Positions 17,828 to 26,448 of a stretch of DNA of 64,000 nt are shown piece by piece (the stretch's first letter is position 1; each line of letters begins with the position of its first letter). Both the position numbers and the translations under genes were made by a program. The stretch lies in NCBI GenBank assembly GCA_938017985.1, contig CALIKS010000001.1, positions 210,745 to 274,744 of the forward strand, given 5' to 3'. The notes beneath the pieces are model-generated. The model saw only the letters and a list, made by a program, of their open reading frames with translations, was not told where the DNA came from and ran no database searches. Origin of the DNA: an uncultured archaeon. GTDB lineage: Archaea > Thermoproteota > Nitrososphaeria_A > Caldarchaeales > Calditenuaceae.

Positions 17828-17836
17828 ATTCCCACC

Positions 17837-17959
17837 TTAAAGTACTACAAGAAGAAGCAATACAACAATAATGAGTGGGGATACTATTATTTCAGTGATT
17901 GTCTGACTGTTTAATACTTCATACTTTCCGTAAGCAATAACTCCCCCACCGCTTGCTGA
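17837..17959 (-). other. Ile/Leu/Val-rich open frame before leuA (leader peptide or Sec61beta-like remnant)
   Basis: A 40-codon open stretch ends with TAA directly against the leuA ribosome site GGTGGG. It begins after an in-frame TAA and has no ATG, GTG or TTG start near its beginning. It reads SASGGGVIAYGKYEV and later ends SPLIIVVLLLLVVL; 15 of the last 17 residues are Ile, Leu or Val, the products of this operon. A GGTGGGG at 17950-17944 is spaced for an ATT start at 17938. The SxxGGGVIAY part followed by Pro and a hydrophobic run also resembles archaeal Sec61beta (SecG). Neither reading is proved. Confidence 0.35.
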
Positions 17960-17960
17960 T

Positions 17961-17968
17961 TAATATAA
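17961..17968 (-). promoter_or_regulatory. Candidate TATA box of the leuA-ilv operon
   Basis: The minus-strand TTTATATT lies about 140 nt before leuA. A second TATA-like ATTTATATTT is at about 17977-17986. Either would give a leader of about 110-130 nt, long for this genome, containing the ILV-rich frame. Confidence 0.4.
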
Positions 17969-18050
17969 ACGTGTCAAATATAAATCTTTCTTCTCTTTTG
18001 TTTTTTACCAAAAAATAAACATAAAAACATGATAATCAGTTTGAACACTA

Positions 18051-18311
18051 ATGTCAGAGAGAATTCCACAGTATTGCGTGGAAATAAAGAAGAGTTCAAA
18101 GTCCTTCAAGGTAGACCAGATGCTCGTAGAAAACTTAAAGAAATCACTAAGCTCAAAAATGATTACTGCAATGAAGAAAGAATACGTAAACTGTCCAGTG
18201 GCAAAGCAAGAAGTCGTATTCCTAGTTTGTTTTAATTGCAAATCATACATTAGGAGAGTAAAAGGCGTGGTACATTGCGAAGGAAAGGAATTTGGTCTTA
18301 AAGAAATTTAA
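18051..18311 (+). CDS. Small four-cysteine protein of unknown function
   Basis: The 86-aa protein starts at ATG 18051. Its C-terminal half carries C48, C60, C63 and C76 in NCPVAKQ...VCFNCKSYIRRVKG...CEG, a spacing suited to a zinc or Fe-S site. The N-terminal half is basic and helical. I do not recognise a named family. Two other frames are open across the same DNA but lack motifs. It precedes the protein phosphatase by about 30 nt on the same strand and may share its promoter. Confidence 0.6.
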   Translation: MSERIPQYCVEIKKSSKSFKVDQMLVENLKKSLSSKMITAMKKEYVNCPVAKQEVVFLVCFNCKSYIRRVKGVVHCEGKEFGLKEI

Positions 18312-18339
18312 TAAAAACTACTTCGTATAATTATTTTCT

Positions 18340-19128
18340 GTGCAAATTAGGGTCGATATGGTTAAAAATCTAGCACAAGAACTAATTGCAATAGTTAAAG
18401 AAGAAGAAACAGTCATTAAGATTAGTTCTAACAATGTGTTAGTTGTAGGCGATACGCATGGTGATGTAGATACTACTGTAGAAGCTTTAAGTTATGAATC
18501 AGACGTTTATATATTCTTAGGAGATTATGTCGATAGAGGCCCCTATCAAATCGAGAATATTGTTGAGTTAATGCACGCTAAAGTCAAAGAACCAAGAAGA
18601 ATTATTCTCCTACGTGGAAATCATGAGACACCTTCCATGAATTTTGTATACGGATTTTATGAAACAGTCAGTCGCAGACTCGGCAGAAGCGCTTATGGAA
18701 TATTTACTGAAGTCTTCAGTCATCTGCCTCTAGCGGCAATTATTAACGAAAAATTTCTCCTATTACATGGAGGTATCCCTGAAGGAATAACTAAGATTGA
18801 AGAAATAGAGAAGACTAAGAGGCCCGAGGAAGAAGTCACAGACCCAGTCGCTTTTCAGGTACTGTGGAACGACCCCGTGACCTACATAGACGATTTCTCT
18901 TCAAGCCTAAGAGGACCAGGCGCCAAAGTATTTGGAAAAAAAGCGTTATTAAAATTCCTGCATAACAATAACTTAGAACTTTTAATAAGAGCTCATGAAC
19001 CAGTATATAACGGATATAAATATATGTTTGATAAAAAACTATTAACAATTTTCTCCTGCAGATACTATAACATTAAACCATGTGCAGCAAAAATTGTGGA
19101 TGACAATATTAACATTCAATACATTTGA
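18340..19128 (+). CDS. PPP-family serine/threonine protein phosphatase
   Basis: A 262-aa metallophosphatase of the PP1/PP2A family. The three diagnostic motifs are GDTHG (37-41), GDYVDRG (61-67) and RGNHE (92-96), followed by LLLHGGIP and RAHEPVYNGY, which supply the remaining metal ligands. It removes phosphate from Ser/Thr in cytoplasmic proteins. The start is GTG 18340 or ATG 18358 (MVKNLAQEL). Archaeal PPP enzymes of this compact size are catalytic domain only. The target is unknown. Confidence 0.93.
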   Translation: MQIRVDMVKNLAQELIAIVKEEETVIKISSNNVLVVGDTHGDVDTTVEALSYESDVYIFLGDYVDRGPYQIENIVELMHAKVKEPRRIILLRGNHETPSMNFVYGFYETVSRRLGRSAYGIFTEVFSHLPLAAIINEKFLLLHGGIPEGITKIEEIEKTKRPEEEVTDPVAFQVLWNDPVTYIDDFSSSLRGPGAKVFGKKALLKFLHNNNLELLIRAHEPVYNGYKYMFDKKLLTIFSCRYYNIKPCAAKIVDDNINIQYI

Positions 19129-19173
19129 ATAGCGTGAACAGAAGATCAATAAAAATTACAATAGTGACTTGAT

Positions 19174-20535
19174 TCAAGACGGTCCAGGGACTTGTTGTCC
19201 ATTATTTGGTTCGTTACTAATTTTCTCTGGCTTTATAATTAAAGTCTCTCCGTTCTTATAAATTCTTACAAGGTCGCCTACTTTTAGTCCTAACTCCTCT
19301 GCAATATTCATCGGAATAGTAATTCTCCTGCCTGACAATATTTTTAGTGGCTTCAAATCTTTATCCTCAACGACTTTTAGATTACTTTGCTTTTCATCCA
19401 TTATTTTTGCTACCTCTTTTCCGGAATCATCAGTCTTTTCACTATCCCTCTTTACTGTAGCAGGCTTCCTCTCAATTCTTCTACGGTAAAGAAGATACGC
19501 ACCTACCCCTGCAAGACCGACTGATTGAGCCACTGCCAATGATTTAACAATGCTCCCCTCACTTGTAGCCTGTGATAACATTACCTGCAATGTATTTAGA
19601 TTTCTCTCTCTTTCCTCAGCCAATGCTCTAAGCTCTCCAATCATTTTTAATGAACCTTCATAATTTACCTGCAAGTCTGAATGTCTGCTTTTCAAATCGT
19701 TATAAATCGATTGAAGAACATTAAGTTCCTTACTGATTAGTTCATAGTCTCTCCTTATTTCTTGATGTTCTTTTTGTAGTGTTTCGTAATTTATTCTCAA
19801 GGATTCAAATCTTCCTTTAAGCGACCCATAGTCTTGGACAAGAGCTATGTAAACATTGTTTAACTCATCATGCTTCTTTAGGAGCTCATCGTATTTTTTC
19901 TTTATTTCGTTATAGTTCTTATCAAGCATGGATAGTTTAGTACTCAGGACGAGATTCAAGTTATTGGCAGATACCAATTCATTTTCCAAATTTTCTATCT
20001 GCTTCTCAAGCTCACTAATCTTGAGTTCTAATTCCTTTACATCTTTTTTATAATCATCTAGCAGCTTTAACAATTGAGAATACGTTGGTGTCCGAATTGT
20101 CATCATGTAAAATGTGTCCGAAATTTTGAATTCGTCATCTATATCATATATTGCGTATACTTCTGCTTTTAAATAAGGGTCAGGCTTAGCGGCAGTTGGA
20201 ACACAGACACTTATTGTCTTAGAGTATAAAATTCCCGGCTCATCGACGTTAATGTTATCTAATAATTTCTTATCAAATATTTTAGTCGTTGTAGAGTCGG
20301 CAATATATGTTAACTTGAGAATGACAGTAAGATTTTCAATAACGTTAAAAGCGCTCACATCCACGCTTATCTTGAAGCACGACCCAATCTCTACCTCAGT
20401 AGGATAGCTAAGTTTTATCGCTACATTGTTATCTTTTAAAATATTAAATCCACTTGCGGCATACGCAGTCGCAGTCGATGATAACATTATCGCTATTATG
20501 ATTCCAATAACAATATTAGTCAAGTATTTCTCCAC
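19174..20535 (-). CDS. Membrane-anchored coiled-coil protein with cytoplasmic SpoVT/AbrB domain
   Basis: The 453-aa protein has a signal peptide (about 1-27, ending TATAYAAS), a beta-rich extracellular domain (about 30-150), a long heptad-like coiled coil (about 155-320), a hydrophobic segment (about 331-350) followed by YRRRIERK, a charged linker, and an AbrB/SpoVT beta-hairpin domain (about 397-440: GRRITIPMNIAEELGLKVGD). The predicted topology puts the stalk outside and the AbrB domain inside. AbrB domains usually bind DNA or act as antitoxins, so this end could attach chromatin or sense a partner. A TATA box lies upstream at about 20570. Confidence 0.75.
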   Translation of the reverse strand: MEKYLTNIVIGIIIAIMLSSTATAYAASGFNILKDNNVAIKLSYPTEVEIGSCFKISVDVSAFNVIENLTVILKLTYIADSTTTKIFDKKLLDNINVDEPGILYSKTISVCVPTAAKPDPYLKAEVYAIYDIDDEFKISDTFYMMTIRTPTYSQLLKLLDDYKKDVKELELKISELEKQIENLENELVSANNLNLVLSTKLSMLDKNYNEIKKKYDELLKKHDELNNVYIALVQDYGSLKGRFESLRINYETLQKEHQEIRRDYELISKELNVLQSIYNDLKSRHSDLQVNYEGSLKMIGELRALAEERERNLNTLQVMLSQATSEGSIVKSLAVAQSVGLAGVGAYLLYRRRIERKPATVKRDSEKTDDSGKEVAKIMDEKQSNLKVVEDKDLKPLKILSGRRITIPMNIAEELGLKVGDLVRIYKNGETLIIKPEKISNEPNNGQQVPGPS

Positions 20536-20568
20536 CTAACTTCACCTATTTAATAATAGAAAATGAAT

Positions 20569-20578
20569 GGTATATATA
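20569..20578 (-). promoter_or_regulatory. TATA box of the coiled-coil/AbrB gene
   Basis: The minus-strand TATATATACC lies about 35-43 nt before the ATG at 20535. Confidence 0.5.
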
Positions 20579-20793
20579 GAGTCGTTGTAGCCGCCAGTAT
20601 CAAATAAACAACTCCACATCGATTATTTATAAAATCTGAGCTACATCTTAGCTACATAACCCCCTTTAAATATTTTAAGTGTAGGCCTTTTTGTATCGCT
20701 CCGCAGTTTACAATTTAATTGGCGGCGTTAATACGGATACCGACCTATACAAACCTACGACTGATTTAAAACTACCTTTTTTGTATTCATTAT
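20579..20793. other. Intergenic stretch with no gene found
   Basis: Between the AbrB-domain gene and the end of sucD there is about 215 nt with no convincing open frame longer than about 25 codons on either strand. It contains a short GC-richer patch (TGGCGGCGTTAATACGG) but no tRNA-like fold that I can draw. Confidence 0.4.
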
Positions 20794-21669
20794 TCAGGTT
20801 AGGCTACTGATGACTAGTTTTACTACATCGCTTGGTGTCTGTGCAACCTTTATTCCGGCAATTTTCATTATTTCTATCTTTGAGTGTGCATCGCCTATGC
20901 CCATTGATATGATTGCGCCTGCATGTCCCATTCTTTTGCCAATTGGTGCGGTTCTACCAGCGACATATCCAATTACTGGCTTTTCATACTTTACTTGTCT
21001 GATATATTTAGCGGTCATTTCTTCTGCCTCTCCACCTATTTCACCGATGAGCACTACGCACTTTGTAGAACTATCTTGTCGAAACATTTCTAATGCGTCT
21101 ATAAAACTGGTGCCAATAATTGGGTCGCCTCCAATTCCAATGGCCGTGCTCTGTCCGATATGAACGTTTGTTAGACTCATAGCTACTTCATAAGTTAATG
21201 TTCCGCTACGAGATACAATGCCAACTGGACCGGGAGAAAATAATCGCTCAGGCATTATTCCGACTTTACATTTACTTGGTGTTATTATTCCCGGACAATT
21301 CGGGCCTACAATCCTAGAACCTTTAGCCCTTGCATACGTGATAAGCCTAAGACTCTCATGGATGGGAATTCCTTCAGTAATAACTACTATGAGCTTTATC
21401 CCAGCATCAATTGCTTCATAACATGCGTCGCATGCATTTTGAGCCGGTACAAATACAATGGAAGTATTAATCTCTGGATGAGAGCTAAGGGCTTCCTCTA
21501 CAGAGTCATAAACTTTAACTCCAAAAACTTCAGTCCCTCCTCTGCCAGGAGTTACCCCAGCAATGATTTTTGTTCCATAGTTCAACATTGCCTCAGTATG
21601 TAATCTGCCTTCCTTTCCCGTAATGCCTTGAACCATTACATTTGTTCTATCATCTATAAGGATTCCCAT
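20794..21669 (-). CDS. sucD: Succinyl-CoA ligase (or related acyl-CoA synthetase) alpha subunit
   Basis: The 291-aa subunit binds CoA and carries the phosphohistidine. It has VQGITGKEGRLHTEAM, VGPNCPGIITP, SRSGTLTYE, GIGGDPIIGT and the active-site block KRMGHAGAII. Length is standard. The beta subunit SucC is not adjacent in this window, which is unusual because the pair normally forms an operon. It acts in the citric acid cycle or in substrate-level phosphorylation. Confidence 0.9.
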   Translation of the reverse strand: MGILIDDRTNVMVQGITGKEGRLHTEAMLNYGTKIIAGVTPGRGGTEVFGVKVYDSVEEALSSHPEINTSIVFVPAQNACDACYEAIDAGIKLIVVITEGIPIHESLRLITYARAKGSRIVGPNCPGIITPSKCKVGIMPERLFSPGPVGIVSRSGTLTYEVAMSLTNVHIGQSTAIGIGGDPIIGTSFIDALEMFRQDSSTKCVVLIGEIGGEAEEMTAKYIRQVKYEKPVIGYVAGRTAPIGKRMGHAGAIISMGIGDAHSKIEIMKIAGIKVAQTPSDVVKLVISSLT

Positions 21670-21703
21670 ACCAAACCAAAATAAAAATGGTTAATTATAA
21701 TAT

Positions 21704-22399
21704 CTAAATTTTTATTTGTTTTGTTAGCAACCAAGACGAGAAAACTATGAACAAAAAATAAATTATTATGGACTTAAAAAGAATAGTTAAACAAAGATCA
21801 AATTGCGACTGAATCCTAAAATCATTCATTATAAAACTCATTAGATCCACTATCGGCCAATAAGAAAGATGAGTGGCTAGGCTATGGGAAAAACTACTTG
21901 ATAATGCAAAGGGCAATAATAGCATTTCAAAAGTCATAGAAATAATAATTAAAGTAGAAATATCATTCAATAAGGCTCTAAACAATGTACCGAAGGCATA
22001 TGACAATAAACCAGTGGTCACTAATAAAATAAAAACTAAAAACGTTGATTCATTAACGCTTTTTATCAATAGATATTTAGTGATTATGAACAGAATTGCC
22101 GATGCAAGAGTTATTATTAAAGAATTAACAATAAGTGTACCAGTAATTTCGAGAGAATTATAAAAAGCACCGACTTGATGTATAACTCGCCAGCCGCCTC
22201 TCATGAGCTCAGAAAATAGTATAGGTGCAATCAAAGTCATTAGTTGAAATGCAAAGATGCCTGAAAAAACAAAACTATTTTCATTAAAAAAAACTAATTT
22301 AGCAAAAGATAAAATTATTGACGGCAATGTTATGACTGGTATTACTTTATGGAACGTTCTTTTGAGACTAATAAGTTCTAGTAATAGTAAATTTTTCAA
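21704..22399 (-). CDS. ABC transporter permease, CcmB/ABC-2-like
   Basis: The 231-aa protein has six hydrophobic helices and no soluble domain. Early blocks (ELMRGGWRVIHQVGAFYNS) and overall length resemble the CcmB heme-exporter permease, with ABC-2 permease as the wider alternative. It overlaps the upstream ATP-binding-like gene by 4 nt, so the two are made together. The substrate is unknown, and no cytochrome c maturation genes are nearby. Confidence 0.6.
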   Translation of the reverse strand: MKNLLLLELISLKRTFHKVIPVITLPSIILSFAKLVFFNENSFVFSGIFAFQLMTLIAPILFSELMRGGWRVIHQVGAFYNSLEITGTLIVNSLIITLASAILFIITKYLLIKSVNESTFLVFILLVTTGLLSYAFGTLFRALLNDISTLIIISMTFEMLLLPFALSSSFSHSLATHLSYWPIVDLMSFIMNDFRIQSQFDLCLTILFKSIIIYFLFIVFSSWLLTKQIKI

Positions 22400-23331
22400 T
22401 CGTGCATTTCACCAACCAGTTTGCTGTATAATTGTCTCATAACCTCATTCATGCCTAACCGCTCAATAGACATTTGCTGAATTCCTAAATTTAGTGAATA
22501 TAACAATTCAATAGTTGTTGCTAAATCATTTTTAAAGTCTTTAAGCCAGATCTTTATTACTCCATCACGACTAAACCCGAGTTTCTTAATGGTAGGAAAT
22601 TTGCTTAATTTTTCGATCGTGATTTTTAGATCTAAGGGCCTAATCGCTAAATAATACTCATCTATCACTACCTTGATTAATTCATTAATTATTCCTTGAG
22701 CAATAATCTTATTATTAACGATAAAGGCAACCTTGTCTGTCTCTTTTAGATGGTCAAATGACGAGGCTGACAATATACAAGTAATACCTGACTCTGAAGC
22801 CTCTCTGAGATAACTATAAACCAGTTCATGATAATTATAACTCAAATTTTCAAAAGGTCTTGACAGAACAAATATTTTGTAGCCTCCGACAAATATATAT
22901 GCTAAGGCTGCTACCTTCAATTCGGATTCGCTTAGTCTACCTAATAATGTCTCTGAAAGATTGGATAGATTAAGCTTTTTAAGAACCGTTTCTATTTGCA
23001 TTTTCTTGTTAGCCCCTTTAATTCCACTTCTGTTACAGGATAGTTCGAGATATTCTTTTAATTTTAAAGATTTAGGTACGTAAGGCTTTGGAGGTAGGTA
23101 GCCGATTATGCTAGATACGTATCTTAGATTCTTCTGCAGCTTATATCCATAAATCTCTATAGTACCATATGAAGGAGAAATGACGCCTGCTATCATAGCT
23201 AATAGTAAGTCAGATAAATAATTGCCATACAAGGTAAGCTGCTCTCCCTCGAAGAGATCTAAGTCTATATTGGATAATATTTCTTTACCCTTATCAAGCA
23301 ATGTCACGTTCTTTAATGAGACAGCAATCAT
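22396..23331 (-). CDS. Degenerate ABC ATPase-like protein (likely inactive)
   Basis: The 311-aa chain keeps the ABC fold order but not the catalytic residues. After G36 the Walker A reads NYLSDLLLA, with no Gly-Lys-Ser/Thr. The signature is LSESE instead of LSGGE. The Walker B region reads FVLSRPFENL, with no Asp-Glu. The switch His is Phe in SSFDHLKETD. A C-terminal domain of about 90 residues follows. It is coupled by 4 nt to the permease. The complex is either not ATP-driven, uses another ATPase, or has become regulatory. Confidence 0.7.
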   Translation of the reverse strand: MIAVSLKNVTLLDKGKEILSNIDLDLFEGEQLTLYGNYLSDLLLAMIAGVISPSYGTIEIYGYKLQKNLRYVSSIIGYLPPKPYVPKSLKLKEYLELSCNRSGIKGANKKMQIETVLKKLNLSNLSETLLGRLSESELKVAALAYIFVGGYKIFVLSRPFENLSYNYHELVYSYLREASESGITCILSASSFDHLKETDKVAFIVNNKIIAQGIINELIKVVIDEYYLAIRPLDLKITIEKLSKFPTIKKLGFSRDGVIKIWLKDFKNDLATTIELLYSLNLGIQQMSIERLGMNEVMRQLYSKLVGEMHD

Positions 23332-23403
23332 TTACCGTAAATAATAAAAAATACTTATAATAACTTTATGTATTATTAGTAAATTTATATTCCAGGTAAT
23401 ACC

Positions 23404-23413
23404 TTTATATAAA
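23404..23413 (+). promoter_or_regulatory. TATA box of tfe
   Basis: TTTATATAAA lies about 15-20 nt before the TFE start codon, which points to a leaderless or nearly leaderless mRNA. Confidence 0.6.
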
Positions 23414-23427
23414 TTAGAAAAGCATTG

Positions 23428-23931
23428 ATGATAATTGATGAAGAAGGTGTTATCGAGTTAATTAAGATAATAGGAGGAGAAGAGGCAGTTAAAATTGCTC
23501 ATAAATTGCTGAAGAGACCAGGATTAACAGATGACGAAATAGCCACGATGCTAGAAATGGATATAAAGCATGTTAGAAAAATACTTCATAAACTTCACGA
23601 CCTTTCATTACTTACCTATGAAATGGCCTTTGACAAGAAAAACAATAGACGCGTATTCAAATGGCGGCTACAGCAAGAACAAGTTATAGGGGTCATTAAA
23701 GCACAGCTAAAAAAGATATACAATAGACTACAATTATTAAGAGAATACTTCAATAGGAATCAGTTTTATTGGTGTGGAAATACATCATGTAAGAAATATA
23801 CATTCGACTTTGCATTAGACTATTTTTTTAAGTGTCCTTCATGTGGACAAAAACTTAATTATTATGACCCCGCACCAATTTTGTCAGCTATAGATAAAAA
23901 AATAATGGATATCGAAAAGATGCTCGGTTAA
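23428..23931 (+). CDS. tfe: Transcription initiation factor TFE alpha
   Basis: The protein is about 167 aa. Residues 1-85 form the extended winged helix (KRPGLTDDEIATMLEMD, VRKILHKLHDLSLLTY) and the C-terminal half is a zinc ribbon with WCGNTSC and FKCPSCGQKL (two CxxxxC/CxxC pairs). TFE stabilises the open promoter complex with RNA polymerase. The start is ATG 23428 or TTG 23425. The trm56 gene follows 3 nt later. Confidence 0.95.
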   Translation: MIIDEEGVIELIKIIGGEEAVKIAHKLLKRPGLTDDEIATMLEMDIKHVRKILHKLHDLSLLTYEMAFDKKNNRRVFKWRLQQEQVIGVIKAQLKKIYNRLQLLREYFNRNQFYWCGNTSCKKYTFDFALDYFFKCPSCGQKLNYYDPAPILSAIDKKIMDIEKMLG

Positions 23932-23934
23932 GAC

Positions 23935-24471
23935 ATGCGAAGCATAACAGTGTTAAGGATTGGACATAGAATTGATAGAGACCAAAGAATATCAACTCAT
24001 GTAGCACTTACTGCAAGAGCATTTGGAGCAAATCTAGTTATATTTACAGGTGATGAAGATAGTAAACTACTTAATTCGATAAATAAAGTGGTGGAAAAAT
24101 GGGGCGGAGTCTTCAAATCTTACTATTCACACAGTTGGAGGGAGGTAATTAATAGTGCTAAGTCTCGAGGCGACTATGTTGTCCATCTCACGATGTACGG
24201 CATAAATCTGCCCGACGTTTTAGAAGAAATAAAAGAAAACTTCAAACAAAAAGACCTATTATTGGTAATTGGCGGAGCAAAAGTTCCATCAGAGGTCTAT
24301 AGCTTAGCTGATATTAACGTTGCCATTACAAATCAACCCCATAGCGAAGTAGCGGCACTTGCGGTCTTCCTCAGAGAATTACTCGGAAACTCAATATACA
24401 ATTTATCTTTTCCAAATGCTAAAATATTCATTCAACCAAGCAAATTTTGTAAGAAAATTAAACGTGCATAA
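23935..24471 (+). CDS. trm56: tRNA (cytidine(56)-2'-O)-methyltransferase
   Basis: The 178-aa SPOUT methyltransferase modifies C56 in the T-loop of archaeal tRNAs. Family motifs are VLRIGHRIDRDQRISTHVAL, TARAFGA, VHLTMYG and NVAITNQPHSEVAALAVFL, the last including the trefoil-knot SAM site. It follows tfe by 3 nt and is followed by a tRNA-Val gene 40 nt later. Confidence 0.94.
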   Translation: MRSITVLRIGHRIDRDQRISTHVALTARAFGANLVIFTGDEDSKLLNSINKVVEKWGGVFKSYYSHSWREVINSAKSRGDYVVHLTMYGINLPDVLEEIKENFKQKDLLLVIGGAKVPSEVYSLADINVAITNQPHSEVAALAVFLRELLGNSIYNLSFPNAKIFIQPSKFCKKIKRA

Positions 24472-24511
24472 AAAATAAGCTAATAACGAAGTACAAAAAT
24501 ATTAATTATAA

Positions 24512-24584
24512 GGGCCGTTGGTCTAGTGGTTATGACGCCGCCCTGACGCGGCGGAGGTCCCCGGTTCGAGTCCGGGACGGCCCA
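24512..24584 (+). tRNA. tRNA-Val (GAC)
   Basis: A full cloverleaf can be drawn: acceptor GGGCCGT/ACGGCCC, anticodon stem CCGCC/GGCGG around loop CTGACGC with anticodon GAC, T-arm CCCGG-TTCGAGT-CCGGG and discriminator A. CCA is not encoded. The body is identical to the tRNA-Val(CAC) at 35315-35387 except for loop positions 34 and 37. The GC-rich stems suit a thermophile. Confidence 0.95.
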
Positions 24585-24613
24585 TCAGTTAAGGAAGACA
24601 ATGATAGCATTTT

Positions 24614-26050
24614 TTAATTTGTCTGTGGGCTCAGTTTTACCTCTCGAAGCCTGATTGATGGGCCTCCAAACCAGACCGGGATTGCCTGTAGTGGATCTCC
24701 TTTTCCGCAGTATCCTGCATAAAAGGCTAAATCTCTTCCTATAGCGTCTATTGATGAATATAATCCTTGTGTTGTAAGCTCGATTGCAGGTTGGTATACC
24801 ATTCCAGCTATTTCACCGTCGCAAATGAGGTATGATTCTACTCCTACATATCTCTGATTCCATCTCTTGTCATCAATGTTCCATTCGAGATAACTTTTTA
24901 TGTATACACCTAACTTTATGTCATCTATTAATTCATCAAACGAATAGTCTCCAGGCTTCATGTATGTGTTTGACATTCTAATTATTGGTTCTCTATTGTA
25001 TAGGCTCGCCCTCGCTGCCCCATTACTTTTTAGACCCAGCTCGGCAGCTGTCTCCCTGTTGTGAAGTAACTCTTTGATGCATCCTCCCTCAACTAAAACT
25101 CTTTCGCGTGCCTCCACGCCTTCATCATCATATACGTAATAACCAAATGATCCCGGAAGTTTAGGATCGTCTACAATTGTAACCAGCTCTGATCCTATGC
25201 GTTTCCCTATCAGCTCAGGCTTGACGTATGTTTCACCTGCTTGGGCAGCCTCTCTGCCTAGCATTCTGTCAGCCTCTGATGGGTGTCCAGTTGATTCATG
25301 ACATACAAGAGCAACAATCTCTGATTCAAGGACTACATCTATCTTATCCATTGGCGGAGGTTTTGCGGTTAATACTGCCTTAGAAATATTTGTCACTTCT
25401 TCACGAATCTTCAGGTCTAACTGCCATCTTTCAACTATTTCCCATCCACCAGTCGCTCCCATATTTTCATAGCGCTGCAGAGAACGCTGATTGTTAGATA
25501 TTGTAAATGAATAAGTAGCCATTTCGTAGGGGACTTTAGTACAGATATATGCACCATCTGTGTTTATAATGATTTTTTCAACTATGCTATAACCAATGCT
25601 TAAGAGTCTGCCAGAAGTTTTTACATCGAAGATTCGTGCCGCAGAAACTAACTCACCATCTATATCCTTCAGTAATTGCAGTCTGCTTTCAGCATCTACA
25701 TTTTCTGGATTTACTCTGGGCTTTACGACGATTTTATCCTTATACATTTTTTCCTCAGATAAATTTACACCCTTTTTAATTAATGCAGAAGAAGATCTGG
25801 CCATACTAATTGCTTCTTTTACTGCTTCTTCTATCTTATTTTTCATGAGGCTGCTTACTGATGAAAAACCAATGGCAGAATTAATTAGGACTCTTATTCC
25901 TATTCCCCTAATACTAGACTTGCTACTTATTTCAGGTATTCCGTTCTTAAGCAAAGATTCTTCATGCACGTTAGATTGATATCTTGCCTCAGCATATTTT
26001 GCTCCTAGTCTTGATGCTATCCTAATCGCATAATTTAGAAGATCCTCCAT
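24614..26050 (-). CDS. tldD: TldD-family metalloprotease
   Basis: The protein is about 478 aa, a zinc peptidase of the TldD/PmbA family. The metal motif is CHESTGHPSEAD (HExxxH). Conserved C-terminal regions (VDDPKLPGSFGYYVYDDEG, RASLYNREPIIRMSN) match TldD. The usual partner TldE/PmbA is not adjacent. ATG 26050 (MEDLL) avoids overlapping the previous gene and is preferred to 26062. It probably degrades small unfolded or modified peptides. Confidence 0.9.
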   Translation of the reverse strand: MEDLLNYAIRIASRLGAKYAEARYQSNVHEESLLKNGIPEISSKSSIRGIGIRVLINSAIGFSSVSSLMKNKIEEAVKEAISMARSSSALIKKGVNLSEEKMYKDKIVVKPRVNPENVDAESRLQLLKDIDGELVSAARIFDVKTSGRLLSIGYSIVEKIIINTDGAYICTKVPYEMATYSFTISNNQRSLQRYENMGATGGWEIVERWQLDLKIREEVTNISKAVLTAKPPPMDKIDVVLESEIVALVCHESTGHPSEADRMLGREAAQAGETYVKPELIGKRIGSELVTIVDDPKLPGSFGYYVYDDEGVEARERVLVEGGCIKELLHNRETAAELGLKSNGAARASLYNREPIIRMSNTYMKPGDYSFDELIDDIKLGVYIKSYLEWNIDDKRWNQRYVGVESYLICDGEIAGMVYQPAIELTTQGLYSSIDAIGRDLAFYAGYCGKGDPLQAIPVWFGGPSIRLREVKLSPQTN

Positions 26051-26052
26051 AA

Positions 26053-26349
26053 TCAATCCCATACTTTACTTCTAGGCCTTAAATCGCGAGTCTCCTTCTC
26101 CAAGTGATATAGCATATCTTTAGCTTTTTCAGAAATATATCGAGACTTTATGTAAAGAGTCTCAGCCTGTATTCTTATATTTTCAGGAGTAGAAGTATCT
26201 GAAATCATAACACTTAGCGACTCGAGTATATCCTCCACGTATTTTATAATTAATTCGATTCTTGAGCCAGCCTCTAGTTGTTTTTCTAAAAATTGCAGCG
26301 TCTCTCTCATTTCATCAACAATCTTCGTTAAATCTTGAGTAGGCCCCAT
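26053..26349 (-). CDS. Small helical protein upstream of tldD
   Basis: The 98-aa protein has almost continuous amphipathic helix (VDEMRETLQFLEKQLEAGSR, then IIKYVEDILESL) and no Cys, membrane segment or catalytic motif. It ends 2 nt before the preferred tldD start, so the two are co-transcribed. I do not recognise the family. It might be a structural or adaptor subunit, but nothing in the sequence shows this. Confidence 0.55.
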   Translation of the reverse strand: MGPTQDLTKIVDEMRETLQFLEKQLEAGSRIELIIKYVEDILESLSVMISDTSTPENIRIQAETLYIKSRYISEKAKDMLYHLEKETRDLRPRSKVWD

Positions 26350-26448
26350 TATCTCTATAGAATAATTCGGTAGGCTTTCTATAAGCTTTTCTACACTACC
26401 ATTAAGATTTATCGATAAGAACTACTATTAAAAATATTAATAATAGCC

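Noticed and set aside
18005-18250. Minus-strand open frame of 81 codons, and a second plus frame at 18029-18235, over the small Cys-rich gene
   Set aside because: Both overlap the 86-aa gene, whose four-Cys pattern is coherent; they have no motif and poor starts.
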